DNA of 38,352 nt, taken from positions 1-38,352 of the forward strand of contig JANTFH010000018.1 of NCBI GenBank assembly GCA_024763535.1, written 5' to 3'. Shown here piece after piece: positions 9,492 to 18,440 of the stretch. Each line of letters opens with the position of its first letter. Position 1 is the first letter of the stretch. Source of the stretch: Thermodesulfobacteriota bacterium. Lineage in GTDB: Bacteria; Desulfobacterota; Anaeroferrophillalia; Anaeroferrophillales; Tharpellaceae. The notes below the pieces were generated by a model that was not told the origin of the DNA, did not search any database, and worked only from the letters and a program-made list of their open reading frames with translations. The position numbers and the translations under genes were made by a program.

Positions 9492-9588
9492 TTAATTTTT
9501 GAGGTAGTTTGTTTGTATTTTGCTAAAATATTATCTTAAGTATTTGAAAATAAGAGACAATTATAAATAATATGGAGAAAAAAAGGAG

Positions 9589-9605
9589 TTGGCACTCGTA
9601 TTGCA
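9589..9605 (+). promoter_or_regulatory. Sigma-54 (-24/-12) promoter of the TorF-amt-PII operon
   Basis: TTGGCACTCGTATTGCA matches the sigma-54 consensus TGGCAC-N5-TTGCA at every conserved position. GG (9591-9592) and GC (9603-9604) are exactly 10 bp apart. The transcript would begin near 9616, leaving about 90 nt of leader before ATG 9705. Sigma-54 control of Amt/PII genes is standard for nitrogen limitation. Confidence 0.88.
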
Positions 9606-9704
9606 AAATAGAATTCATGAAATGACTCGTCGCGGCGTCATGACAGACAGGTTAAGGAGTCAAAAAAATAACGCATAGTCAACATTTTGCATGAGGAGGA
9701 AAAA

Positions 9705-10508
9705 ATGTATCGTAATTTGAGAAAGGTAATTTTTGGGTTGGTTGTAATTTTACTGAGCGGGAGTATTTCAGGTTCATATGCTGGGGCGGAAGAGTTGCAA
9801 GTAAAGGTTGATGCTGAGGCGTTGGTGATCAGTAAATATGTCTGGCGGGGACTTGAGGTTAATGAAGATCCGGTATTACAGCCTTCAATGACAGTTGCTT
9901 ACGGCGGTTTTTCTTTTAATCTATGGGGCAATATGGATCTGACGGATTTTGGTGAAGATAAATGTGTTTACACCAGTGATTGCGAAAGTCGGGCCGGGCA
10001 GTTTACCGAAATCGATTTAACTCTGGACTATAGTCACTCTTTTGATAAATTTACCATTGGGGGCGGGATTATATCGTATCAGTTTCCCAACTGGGATGAA
10101 TCTGAAGATACGCATGAGCTCTATCTGGCTATGTCATATGACTGCCTGCTGGCACCGGCTCTGACCATCTATTACGATTTCGATGAGGTTGACGGCTTCT
10201 ACACCAATTTCAGCCTCAGTCACTCTTTTACTATCAATGATAAGCTGGGAATCGATCTCTCCGCCGGCATCGGCTATGGTGACAGTGATTATAACGAATT
10301 CTATTTCGGTGTCGATGACAATGCCTTTGTCGATGCGAACTGCAGCGTCGCCTTACCTTACCAGGTAACCGACAAGATAACCATCACACCAGTATTGAAT
10401 CTGACATCGGTGGTTGATTCGGACTTGCGGGATGCAGTTGATGATAAAAGTTATTCAAATAATGAAACTAATATTTACGGCGGCATCAGCTTTGCCTTTT
10501 CTTTCTAA
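9705..10508 (+). CDS. TorF-family putative porin, first gene of the ammonium operon
   Basis: A 267-aa exported outer-membrane beta-barrel of the TorF/gcw_chp type. The start at 9705 follows GAGGAGG; an in-frame TTG at 9687 is less likely. A signal peptide (to about residue 27, ending SYAGA) precedes a family-typical opening, VISKYVWRGLEVNEDPVLQP. Alternating aromatic strands follow, and the protein ends in Phe (FAFSF), the usual barrel-insertion signal. Acidic, aspartate-rich loops occur throughout. It is the first gene after a sigma-54 promoter and lies 13 bp before amt. A role in letting nitrogen compounds cross the outer membrane is therefore a reasonable inference, but the family's substrate is not established. 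Confidence 0.78.
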   Translation: MYRNLRKVIFGLVVILLSGSISGSYAGAEELQVKVDAEALVISKYVWRGLEVNEDPVLQPSMTVAYGGFSFNLWGNMDLTDFGEDKCVYTSDCESRAGQFTEIDLTLDYSHSFDKFTIGGGIISYQFPNWDESEDTHELYLAMSYDCLLAPALTIYYDFDEVDGFYTNFSLSHSFTINDKLGIDLSAGIGYGDSDYNEFYFGVDDNAFVDANCSVALPYQVTDKITITPVLNLTSVVDSDLRDAVDDKSYSNNETNIYGGISFAFSF

Positions 10509-10521
10509 GGAGGGAAACTAA

Positions 10522-11919
10522 ATGGAAAATTATAGATTAAATTGGCCTCGATTGGGCCTTGTGGGGATCACAGCCGGTATCTTGTTTGCCGGTTTCGTTG
10601 GTATTGCCGGGGCTGCTGAAACCAAAGACCTGGCAACTGCAGTAACCGAAGCCGGGGCGGCCGCCGCCGGGGCTCAGAGCGCGGTGAATTTCGTCTGGAT
10701 ATGTCTGGCGGCATTTCTGGTTTTCTTTATGCAAGCCGGTTTTGCCCTGGTTGAAGCCGGGTTTACCCGGGCCAAGAATGTCTGCAATATCATCATGAAA
10801 AATCTGCTCGATTTCTGTGTCGGTTCAATCGCTTTCTTTGTTCTTGGCTTTGGTTTAATGTTCGGCAATGATGTCGGCGGATTTATCGGTTCGAGCCAGT
10901 TTTTTCTCTCCGGAACCAGCCCGGCAACGGCTGCCGGTCTCTGGAATTATGCTTTCTGGCTATTTCAGTGTGTCTTCGCGGCCACGGCGGCTACGATTGT
11001 TTCCGGAGCGATGGCGGAAAGAACAAAGTTTTCCGCGTATCTGATCTACAGCGCGTTTATCTGTCTCTTTATCTACCCGGTTTCCGGTCACTGGATCTGG
11101 GGCGGCGGTTGGCTTGCTTCAATGAAAACTCCGATGATAGACTTTGCCGGTTCGACCGTGGTTCACTCCTGCGGCGGCTGGCTGGCAATGGCCGGAGCCT
11201 ATCTTTTAGGGCCCCGAATCGGCAAATACAGTGCCGACGGCAGATCCAAAGCTATCCCCGGCCATAATATATTGATGGGTGCTTTGGGCGTATTTATCCT
11301 TTGGTTTGGCTGGTTTGGTTTTAATCCGGGCAGCACCACCGAAGCCAACAGTACTATCGGTTTGATTGCTGTGACTACCAACCTTGCGGCCGCGGCTGGG
11401 GTTTTGGGTTCAATGATCACCGCCTGGGTACGCTACGGCAAACCCGATGTGACGATGTCCCTTAATGGTGCGCTCGCCGGCCTCGTGGCGATCACTGCAG
11501 GTTGTGCCAATGTTTCGCCCGGAAGTGCAATTGCTATTGGGGCCCTGGCGGGAATACTCGTAATCTTTTCTGTCGAATTTATTGACAAAGTTCTAAAAAT
11601 TGATGATCCGGTTGGTGCCATCAGTGTCCACGGAGTCTGTGGCGCTTTCGGAACACTTTGCGTTGGTATCTTTGCCAGCAAAGAGTTTGGCGGCGTTTCC
11701 GGTCTTCTCGACGGCGGCGGTGTGGCGTTGTTGACTTCCCAGGCAATCGGGGTCGCGGCAATCTTTGTCTGGAGCTTCGGATTGGGGCTGGCGCTTTTTT
11801 CGGTAATTAAAGTAGTTGTCGGTCTGCGGGTTTCACGAACTGAAGAGCTTAGAGGGTTGGATATCGAAGAACACGGTAACGAAGCCTATTACGGTTTTCA
11901 GATTTATACAACTGAATAG
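10522..11919 (+). CDS. amt: Ammonium transporter
   Basis: A 465-aa Amt/Rh-family channel protein. It has a cleavable-looking N-terminal signal (to about residue 32, GAAETK) followed by 11 membrane spans. The conserved elements are all present: [18 protein letters not shown], the Asp/His region [13 protein letters not shown] carrying the first pore histidine, [11 protein letters not shown], and [19 protein letters not shown] with the second pore histidine. It would form trimers that take up ammonium across the inner membrane and are gated by the PII protein encoded next. AAGGAGG precedes the ATG. It lies in one operon with the TorF-like gene upstream and the PII gene 26 bp downstream. Confidence 0.96.
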   Translation: MENYRLNWPRLGLVGITAGILFAGFVGIAGAAETKDLATAVTEAGAAAAGAQSAVNFVWICLAAFLVFFMQAGFALVEAGFTRAKNVCNIIMKNLLDFCVGSIAFFVLGFGLMFGNDVGGFIGSSQFFLSGTSPATAAGLWNYAFWLFQCVFAATAATIVSGAMAERTKFSAYLIYSAFICLFIYPVSGHWIWGGGWLASMKTPMIDFAGSTVVHSCGGWLAMAGAYLLGPRIGKYSADGRSKAIPGHNILMGALGVFILWFGWFGFNPGSTTEANSTIGLIAVTTNLAAAAGVLGSMITAWVRYGKPDVTMSLNGALAGLVAITAGCANVSPGSAIAIGALAGILVIFSVEFIDKVLKIDDPVGAISVHGVCGAFGTLCVGIFASKEFGGVSGLLDGGGVALLTSQAIGVAAIFVWSFGLGLALFSVIKVVVGLRVSRTEELRGLDIEEHGNEAYYGFQIYTTE

Positions 11920-11945
11920 AACTTAAAAATCTAAGGAGAATAATA

Positions 11946-12287
11946 ATGAAATTGGTTATTGCTTATATTCAGCCGCATAAACTGAATGATGTAAAACAGT
12001 CACTGCTGGAGGCCGATATTACCAAGATGTCAGTTACAAACTCTCTGGGCTGCGGCCAGCAGATGGGTTTTACAGAGACCTATCGCGGTGCGGAACTGGA
12101 AATTAATCTATTGAAAAAGGTGAGACTGGAGATTGCTGTAAATGAAGAATTTGTCGAAAAGACAATTACGGCAATTGCTGCCGGGGCCCATACCGGGGCC
12201 ATTGGTGACGGAAAGATCTTTGTTATAACCCTTGACCAGTGTTATCGGATTCGTACCGGGGATACCGGGGTCGAGGCGATTGGCTAG
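11946..12287 (+). CDS. glnK: PII nitrogen regulatory protein (GlnK-type) lacking Tyr51
   Basis: A 113-aa PII protein of normal length, preceded by AAGGAG. Residues for ATP and 2-oxoglutarate binding are kept: Gly37, Gln39, Lys58, the B-loop [13 protein letters not shown] and the C-loop RIRTG. In the T-loop it reads ETYRGAEL, so Tyr46 is present but position 51, the tyrosine uridylylated in proteobacterial GlnB/GlnK, is Leu. Position 40 is Met instead of the usual Lys. Its position behind amt indicates that it binds and closes the ammonium channel when nitrogen is plentiful. The missing tyrosine implies control by ligands only, or by another modification. Co-transcription with amt is expected from the shared promoter at 9589. 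Confidence 0.93.
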   Translation: MKLVIAYIQPHKLNDVKQSLLEADITKMSVTNSLGCGQQMGFTETYRGAELEINLLKKVRLEIAVNEEFVEKTITAIAAGAHTGAIGDGKIFVITLDQCYRIRTGDTGVEAIG

Positions 12288-12351
12288 GCGGCGCATTGCC
12301 AAAAAAACTTATAAAGTGACGGAGACCGCGGCGGCTGCGAGACCTGGTCCG

Positions 12352-12396
12352 ACCGGCAGCTGAATAAGTTGCTGCCGGTAAAATTTATCCGGCAGC
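12352..12396. terminator. Convergent terminator-like stem-loops between PII gene and rnd
   Basis: Three alternating arms, ACCGGCAGC (12352-12360), GCTGCCGG (12371-12378) and CCGGCAGC (12389-12396), let the middle arm pair with either neighbour, with 10-nt loops. They sit exactly where the two converging genes end, and the last arm overlaps the end of rnd. Neither strand has a good T-run, so this is not a textbook Rho-independent terminator. Confidence 0.4.
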
Positions 12397-13578
12397 GTTG
12401 AGGATCCGGCTTATCCTTTCTCCGACCAACTGAAAACGCCAGCCGCGCATCAGCGGGTTATTATCTATGTGCGGCGGGTTTTTTCGGTTATGGTCGGAGA
12501 GCAGTTTTTCAATCTCTTTGCGGGTGCATATCAGGGTCGGATCGAGCTGGTTTTTTTCGGCCAGTTCGCTGACTAACTCCATAATCTTACGGTTTTGTTC
12601 GGCATTTTCAGGGTTGCGGGAGCGTTTCAGGGAGTCGGGATAGTTGTCGGCTGAAGTTTGCCGGCCCTCCTGTATCACCTTGAGCAGGGCATTTCCGTAG
12701 CGCCGCCCGGCCCGGGGTGAGAGGCCGCAGCTCTCTCTCAGTGAGTCAAGGTCGTCGGGCTGTTTTTGGGCCATCTCCAGCAGGGGGAGATCGGCGACAA
12801 TATGGCGTCGGGGGCGGTTTTGGCGGCGGGCCTCAAACTCCCGCCAGGCGGCCAGTTTAACCAGGATGGCCAGCTCTTTCCGGTCTAAGCGGCTCGCGCC
12901 TTTAACCTTGCTGTAGACCTCCTCTGCTGGCGGGTCATCATAGATCTCAGGTCGGTCATAGATCTTCATCTCCTCTCTGATCCAGGCTTCCCGCCCAAGA
13001 GTTTCAGCTTCAGCCATAATTTTATCCCGGATCAACGGGAGAAAGAGAACGTCATCGAGAGCGTATTGACACTGCCGGTCGGTTAACGGTCGCTGCAGCC
13101 AGTTGCTGCGGGTCTCGCCTTTTTCCAGGGTCAGTCCGGCAAACTTGGCGCAACTGTCAAGCAGTGAGAGTGTGGCCGAGGGACCGATGAAACCGGCGGC
13201 AAGCCGGGTGTCAAAGATATTTTTGGGGTAGGCTCCGGTTGCCAGGCGCAGGATGGTCAAATCCTGTTTCGCATCGTGGATAATCTTTTCAATGCCGGCA
13301 TCGGCGAGAATCTCGCCCAACGGTTCAAGCCCGCCGTTATCGGTCAGAGCGGGCATATCGATAAGCCAGGCCTCTTTTTCATTCAAGGCGAGTTGGACGA
13401 GACCGAGGTTGGGGTAGTAGGTTCTCTCCCAGACAAATTCGGTATCAACCGCCACCCGACCGTGGGCGGCGATCTGTTTGCAGATTGTTTTGAGCTCTGC
13501 GGCTGAACCTGTCAGGCGGTTGCCGTCAGGGAATTGTCTGGCAGCGGTTATATTTTTTATTCCAGCGTTATGTGTCAT
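12385..13578 (-). CDS. rnd: Ribonuclease D
   Basis: A 397-aa 3'-5' exoribonuclease of the DEDD family. Exo I is VAVDTEFVWERTYYPNLGLV (near residue 40), Exo II contains IIHDAKQDLTIL, and Exo III contains YALDDVLFLPLI. An HRDC domain follows (RRHIVADLPLLEMAQKQPDD), with a second helical HRDC-like region toward the C-terminus, as in RNase D. It would trim tRNA precursors and other structured RNAs in the cytoplasm. It stands alone, convergent with the PII gene. The start at 13578 has only a distant AGGG, so a nearby start cannot be excluded. Confidence 0.92.
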   Translation of the reverse strand: MTHNAGIKNITAARQFPDGNRLTGSAAELKTICKQIAAHGRVAVDTEFVWERTYYPNLGLVQLALNEKEAWLIDMPALTDNGGLEPLGEILADAGIEKIIHDAKQDLTILRLATGAYPKNIFDTRLAAGFIGPSATLSLLDSCAKFAGLTLEKGETRSNWLQRPLTDRQCQYALDDVLFLPLIRDKIMAEAETLGREAWIREEMKIYDRPEIYDDPPAEEVYSKVKGASRLDRKELAILVKLAAWREFEARRQNRPRRHIVADLPLLEMAQKQPDDLDSLRESCGLSPRAGRRYGNALLKVIQEGRQTSADNYPDSLKRSRNPENAEQNRKIMELVSELAEKNQLDPTLICTRKEIEKLLSDHNRKNPPHIDNNPLMRGWRFQLVGERISRILNAAG

Positions 13579-13878
13579 GGTTGGATTTTCCCTTTATCTT
13601 AAGGCTACCTGTTACCAGTTTTCACGATATCGTCCCGGCTATGTTCTATATGTGAGTTTCTGCAAAACTTCCAGTTGTTTTTAGGGTGGTAAGTGGGGGA
13701 AAGATTAATTATGTTCTATGAGTGGGGGGATATGAAGGGGTGAATACTGTTTTCCCCATAGACTGGATAATGGATTAAATTATCCAGTCTATGGAACGTG
13801 GTTCCAGTATATTACAGAATTGCTGCCTGCAATTATCAGAAGTATCTCCGGAAGCGGAAAGCTACCTGCAGCCGAATT
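13579..13878. other. Intergenic region between rnd and the FG-GAP gene
   Basis: No convincing gene is present in these 300 bp. The right half holds the long perfect inverted repeat at 13756-13794 and, directly after it, a small palindrome, GGAACGTGGTTCC (13793-13805). Upstream of rnd I see no clear -35/-10 pair. Confidence 0.6.
13756..13794. repeat. Perfect 16-bp inverted repeat downstream of the FG-GAP gene
   Basis: CCATAGACTGGATAAT (13756-13771) and ATTATCCAGTCTATGG (13779-13794) are perfectly complementary around a 7-nt loop. The element begins about 85 nt beyond the FG-GAP stop codon. The minus-strand sequence after it is GGAAAAC, with no T-run. It could act as a 3'-end stabiliser or a Rho-assisted terminator, or bind a protein as DNA. 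Confidence 0.6.
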
Positions 13879-16428
13879 TTAATTTCCGGCCGGCAAGGCA
13901 TCAAGCATCAGGCCATCGTTTGAACCGTTTAACTGGAAGCCGACAATCTCATCAGTTGCCGAGTAGGTAATAAATGCAGCTTCATCGAGATCGATACTGC
14001 CGGGGAAAAAGTTTTCAACTGTATCAACTTTTTTCTCTCCCGGCTCCAGGGTTATAGTTATTGACCCCGATCCGACGATGCTGCCATCATCTCGTCGGGC
14101 TGCCAATGTTACAATAGTCGAGCTGTTATTGGGGTTGACAAAAGAGATGCCGGTCCAGCCTGAGTGGTCAATTTTGGGGAAAACTCCTTTATCGGCAATG
14201 ATGTTGACGCCGGAATAACCTCCGAGCTGAACTTTGTAACCAAAAAGTTCAAAACCGGTAATCCCGTTTGCGGCTTCTATTTTGAACCATGTAGTGCCGG
14301 TGGGCAGGCCAAGTTTGGAGGCTTCTCCAATGTATTTTTTCTGGCCGGCAAGGGGTACTGTAATGGTCGCAAGAGCAGTTCCATCCTTTTTGTAGGGGCT
14401 TACCGTGAAATGATCATTAGCCGCAGTCGGGTCGTAGGCCACGATCCCGGTCCACCAATTGTCGTCGCTGGCGATATGAGGGTAAATTATAGTTTTTGCA
14501 AGTTCATTTTTAAGCAGAATGCCGCTTAATTGCAACGGAGGAGTGCCGCCAGTGCCAAAAAGTTCGAGACCGACAATGCCGTCGGTGTTGGTGATTGTAC
14601 CCGAATGGATATCTGTTTGTGGAACATTGGCGAAAAGCTGGGCAATAGAAAATACTTTATGGCTGCCGGCTTCAATGCTGATCGCTTTGCTGGAGCCATT
14701 GTCAAACTCTATGGTCAGATTCTTGGTCTCCGCAGTTGTGTTGATCAGAGAAATTCCAGTCCACCAATAGTTGCTGCTGGCAATATGGGATATATGGAGT
14801 GGCCCGCTGTTGACTTCCTTTACTGCCGGTACCGCTACCCGGTAGCCCATAGCCTGATTTGAGAATTTTGTGTAACCGGTTATGTCATTTGAAGTTGTGG
14901 CAAAGACAATAAAACCGATCTGGGTCGGGTTGCTTAATTCCGGGCCCACAGTGATCTGGCGTCGGGCCATCGGGTTTAAGGTGATAGGTATAGAATTACC
15001 GATTTGGTAGCCGTCGTCACTGTAGCTGATGAGCTGGCCGCTGACGGGAGCCTCTCCGGTGTTAATGAGGGCGATTTCAGTCTCCCAGCCGTCGCCGCTG
15101 GCGACATGGGGAAAGTAAACACCACTGGCCATCGGAGGTTTGGGGGCATTGTCAAAGAGATAGGCGGCACCTGCCCCGGTTTGATACTCTTTTTCAGGTG
15201 CGCCGATGAGGGTGTCGCGATTACTGTTGATCGCCACGACAGCCCCAAAAAAATCGAAAATTTCAGCGTCACCGGCAACAAGTTTTTCCTTGATGCCCCA
15301 GTTGTTGTTCCCACCTTCATGGCGCTCAATAATGTAGGCGGCTCCATTTGCGGTTCGCGGCCCCAGTGTATCGTGTCCTTGAGCTCCTACTGCCAGATAA
15401 TCTCCGGCGATACTTACGGCGTTACCGAAGTAATCCAGAGCCAGACCATCGTTACTGGTGATTTTTTTGAGCTCACCCCACGAAGTTGCTCCGCCTTTGT
15501 CTTCTTGGTAAATATAGACAGCGCCTGCACTTGAACCGTTGGGATTGTCGTCGTTGGGACTTCCGATGGCTACAAAACTGCCGGAGATGCTGACCGTAAT
15601 CGCAAACTCTTTATAAGCTGAGCCATCACTGGCGGCCAGATTAGTGACTTTTCCCCAAGTGTTATCGCCGTCCTGGTTGCGGTTGAAAAGGTAGGCGAGA
15701 CCGGAGTCGATAGCGTTATTATCAGTACCCGGAGCACCAACCACGGCGTTGTCTCCATCAATTGCAACAGCAAGACCAAAATTTTCGTTGCCTTCAAGGT
15801 TGAATGGAGTAGCTATGCTGATTTTGCTCTCCTGCCCCCAACTATTACTGCCTCCTTGATTACGATAAAAAATAAAGGCAGCTCCGGCATCCGAGCCGTT
15901 GTCATCATCGCCCGGTGTTCCGACAATGACCCGGTCGCCGGATATGCCTACAGCAGAACCGAAACCATCGTCGACTTTGCCTTCGCCGGCCATGAGTTTT
16001 TTTGTCTGAGTCCAACTGTTGTTCTGGTTGCGGAAAAAGATAAAAGCCGTTCCGGAATTTGCACCATTGTCATCATCACCAGGGGCTCCGATAACAATAT
16101 AATCGCCGGAGATAGCAACGGCCCAGCCGAAGCCGTCACCGGATTTTCCGTCAGTGGCGCTTAGTTTACTTAATTGGCCCCAGTTATTTGTACCTCCCTG
16201 GTTTCGGGCAAAAACAAAGGCGGCTCCAGCTCCGGAGCCGTTGTCATCATCTCCGGGAACACCGACTACGGCATAATCACCGGAAATTGCTACTGCCGCC
16301 CCAAAATTATCGTTATCTGAAAGTCCGGTTGCCGCTAGTTTGTGTTCACCGGCAGAGACCGTTAAGGCTGCGACCAAAATGATCATGACGGTCATGAATA
16401 CCATGTTTAAGTATTTGAAATTATCCAT
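13879..16428 (-). CDS. Secreted FG-GAP beta-propeller protein with C-terminal WWTG repeats
   Basis: An 849-aa protein with a signal peptide (about residues 1-26, ending TVSAGE). Residues 30 to about 420 hold seven FG-GAP units of about 55 residues, each with a variant of DGFGWAVAISGDYIVIGAPG and a Ca2+-binding-like acidic loop (GDDDNGSGAGAAFVF). They should form an integrin-alpha-like seven-bladed propeller. The remainder contains four related beta-sandwich-like repeats marked by YFPHVASGDGWETEIALIN, HIASSNYWWTGISLIN, YPHIASDDNWWTGIVAYD and KIDHSGWTGISFVN. There are no enzymatic motifs. It lies 56 bp downstream of the histidine kinase on the same strand, so co-transcription is possible. A surface binding or adhesion role is inferred from the folds only. 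GGAGT precedes the ATG. Confidence 0.8.
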   Translation of the reverse strand: MDNFKYLNMVFMTVMIILVAALTVSAGEHKLAATGLSDNDNFGAAVAISGDYAVVGVPGDDDNGSGAGAAFVFARNQGGTNNWGQLSKLSATDGKSGDGFGWAVAISGDYIVIGAPGDDDNGANSGTAFIFFRNQNNSWTQTKKLMAGEGKVDDGFGSAVGISGDRVIVGTPGDDDNGSDAGAAFIFYRNQGGSNSWGQESKISIATPFNLEGNENFGLAVAIDGDNAVVGAPGTDNNAIDSGLAYLFNRNQDGDNTWGKVTNLAASDGSAYKEFAITVSISGSFVAIGSPNDDNPNGSSAGAVYIYQEDKGGATSWGELKKITSNDGLALDYFGNAVSIAGDYLAVGAQGHDTLGPRTANGAAYIIERHEGGNNNWGIKEKLVAGDAEIFDFFGAVVAINSNRDTLIGAPEKEYQTGAGAAYLFDNAPKPPMASGVYFPHVASGDGWETEIALINTGEAPVSGQLISYSDDGYQIGNSIPITLNPMARRQITVGPELSNPTQIGFIVFATTSNDITGYTKFSNQAMGYRVAVPAVKEVNSGPLHISHIASSNYWWTGISLINTTAETKNLTIEFDNGSSKAISIEAGSHKVFSIAQLFANVPQTDIHSGTITNTDGIVGLELFGTGGTPPLQLSGILLKNELAKTIIYPHIASDDNWWTGIVAYDPTAANDHFTVSPYKKDGTALATITVPLAGQKKYIGEASKLGLPTGTTWFKIEAANGITGFELFGYKVQLGGYSGVNIIADKGVFPKIDHSGWTGISFVNPNNSSTIVTLAARRDDGSIVGSGSITITLEPGEKKVDTVENFFPGSIDLDEAAFITYSATDEIVGFQLNGSNDGLMLDALPAGN

Positions 16429-16484
16429 ATGTATTACTCCCTTATGCTAAAATAGTTACTGTGCTCTGGTTAAGTAGTTTGAAG

Positions 16485-18392
16485 TTATGTTGTTTTTATG
16501 AGCGGTATAGTGATGCTGAATGTTGTACCTTTTCCCGGAGTGCTTTTAAGCGACAGTTTTCCGTGATGTTGTTCAATAATGCGATGTGCAATGGCCAGGC
16601 CGAGTCCTGTGCCCTGGCTCTTGGTTGTGAAAAATGGGTTGAATATAGATTCAAGATCAGCTTTATCAATGCCCGACCCGGTATCACTGATCTCTATCGT
16701 GAGGTTGCAAGCTTTGGTTGTGCAGTAGGTGACTTCCGGGGTTGAGCTTCGGCTTTTTTTCGGCCAGAAGGTTCTGATTGAGAGGCTGCCGTTATCTTCA
16801 GTTGCATCAAGTGCATTAATTATAATATTAAGTAATACTTGCTGGAGAAGGCCTTTATCTCCTTTAATCAGGGGTTGTTCGCCGGTGCCGTGGTCAATCT
16901 CAAGAACGATGTTTTTCTGGACAATTCTGTTTGAAACTAGAAAAAGGGCATTGTCGATAACATATTTTATCGTCAACATTTCAAACTTTGGGTTGCTGGG
17001 ACGGGCAAACCGTAGAAGATTTTTAATAAATTCATCAAGCCTTTTAACTTGGTTTAAGACCTCATTAAAAATCTCCTGTTCAGAATCTTGTTCGGTAAAG
17101 TTTCTGCCGATTATCTGTAGGGCTCCAGCTATACCTGCCAGTGGATTGCGGATTTCATGGGCAATACCTGAGGCCAGTTCCCCCAGTGACGCCAGACGAT
17201 CCATACGGGCTAAATTGTTCTCCATGTTTTTGCGTTGAGTAATATCTATAAACATACAACTTAAACCGGAACTTTTTCCCTCTTTGTTTTTTATGATGGA
17301 GAAACAGACTTCAGTAGGCAGCATCACTTGGTCAGAGCAGATCAATTCAAATTCAGATAAATATCCGGTTTCCGGGTCGATACACTTGCCGCCGCCGCTG
17401 AAAATTCCCTGAATCTCTTCTTTTTCGGCATTGAAAATGTTTGTCAGCGGAGTACCGATAAGTTCTGAAGCAGGGTAGCCCAGGAGGTTGTTGGCGGCGT
17501 TGTTTGTATGGGTGATATTTAGTTTTGTATCGGCTGTAATAAGGCCGATTCTCAAACCCTGAATTATGCTTTCATAAAAACTTTTAAGTTCTTCGTTTGT
17601 CTCCAGGTGTTGGGATAGCTCCTTGTTCTGGTGAGCTATTCGCAGCATCATTTTGTGATGTTTCGCCGCTCGGCCGATGGCCATCGCCGAATGGGTGACT
17701 ATGGCTGCAGCCATGCGGGCTTCTTCATAGCTGACCGGAGTGTTATTTTTTGGTTTGTCGGTCAGTACGTAGCCATAAAAATTATGATCATCGCAGATCG
17801 GAATAATCAGAAAAGCGGTTGTGTTACCGATAATTGATTCGATGGTTTTATCATGTTGGTAGTAGGTGAAAATCGAATAGTCATGTAACCGGTCATGATT
17901 ATTAAGAAGTTTATCAAAGGTGTAGTTTTTATGAATTCCTTTACAGCATATATTTATATTTTGGCGTAATTTGCGGGTGGGGCCCACACGGTTCCGGTAA
18001 CTATTCCGGAAAATTCCACATTTGACTTCTAGGAAATCATTATCGGAGTGCCCGGATTTAGAGTTTTCTCCGGGTCTGGATTTTATCACATTTAACGGTT
18101 CTCTATCCGCATAGGCCCTTTTTAAGAGACCATTTACCTGGGTGAAAGAGATGCTTATCTGCTGGGTTTTATCAAAGCCGTAGCTAACCCGGCTTTCGAG
18201 ACTTTTATTATTTTGATCATAGTAGAGTACTACCAGACGTTCCAGCTCGGTAGTGTCGATAATATCTTCAGCGAGATGATGTAAAATAGTATCAACAACA
18301 TCAGCTCTGGCCATGCGAGTGACACTGCGATAGAGATGCCGCAGATTCTGAATGCGGCGGTTACTATGTTTGATTGGCGGTTGATCGCTCAT
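16485..18392 (-). CDS. NtrB-like sensor histidine kinase (GAF-PAS-HisKA-HATPase)
   Basis: A 635-aa soluble sensor kinase with no membrane segments. An N-terminal GAF-like region (about 20-245) is followed by a short coiled coil and a PAS domain (about 270-395: IGLITADTKLNITHTNNAAN, then CMFIDITQRK). The H-box SLGELASGIAHEIRNPLAG has phospho-acceptor His412. The C-terminal ATPase shows NIIINALDATEDNG, DTGSGIDKADLESIFNPFF and GTGLGLAIAHRIIEQHHGKL. This order is typical of kinases that pair with sigma-54 activators, and such an activator is encoded 1.5 kb away at 19956. The GAF region has several cysteines (one CC pair) but no haem motif, so the signal is unknown. It lies about 100 bp downstream of the 12-haem cytochrome gene, with a strong inverted repeat between them. 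Confidence 0.9.
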   Translation of the reverse strand: MSDQPPIKHSNRRIQNLRHLYRSVTRMARADVVDTILHHLAEDIIDTTELERLVVLYYDQNNKSLESRVSYGFDKTQQISISFTQVNGLLKRAYADREPLNVIKSRPGENSKSGHSDNDFLEVKCGIFRNSYRNRVGPTRKLRQNINICCKGIHKNYTFDKLLNNHDRLHDYSIFTYYQHDKTIESIIGNTTAFLIIPICDDHNFYGYVLTDKPKNNTPVSYEEARMAAAIVTHSAMAIGRAAKHHKMMLRIAHQNKELSQHLETNEELKSFYESIIQGLRIGLITADTKLNITHTNNAANNLLGYPASELIGTPLTNIFNAEKEEIQGIFSGGGKCIDPETGYLSEFELICSDQVMLPTEVCFSIIKNKEGKSSGLSCMFIDITQRKNMENNLARMDRLASLGELASGIAHEIRNPLAGIAGALQIIGRNFTEQDSEQEIFNEVLNQVKRLDEFIKNLLRFARPSNPKFEMLTIKYVIDNALFLVSNRIVQKNIVLEIDHGTGEQPLIKGDKGLLQQVLLNIIINALDATEDNGSLSIRTFWPKKSRSSTPEVTYCTTKACNLTIEISDTGSGIDKADLESIFNPFFTTKSQGTGLGLAIAHRIIEQHHGKLSLKSTPGKGTTFSITIPLIKTT

Positions 18393-18440
18393 TTGGGCTT
18401 TTTGTCTTATCCGAAGAATTGCCGGTTTTATTTTAATGCG

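Larger units (their letters stand above)
9213..9704. other. Intergenic region between efflux and nitrogen operons
   Basis: This 492-bp AT-rich stretch contains no credible gene. Its left 230 bp show nothing I recognise, not even a clear terminator after the permease gene. The right part holds two palindromic upstream sites and a sigma-54 promoter, annotated separately. It ends with a GAGGAGG-type ribosome site just before ATG 9705. Confidence 0.7.
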
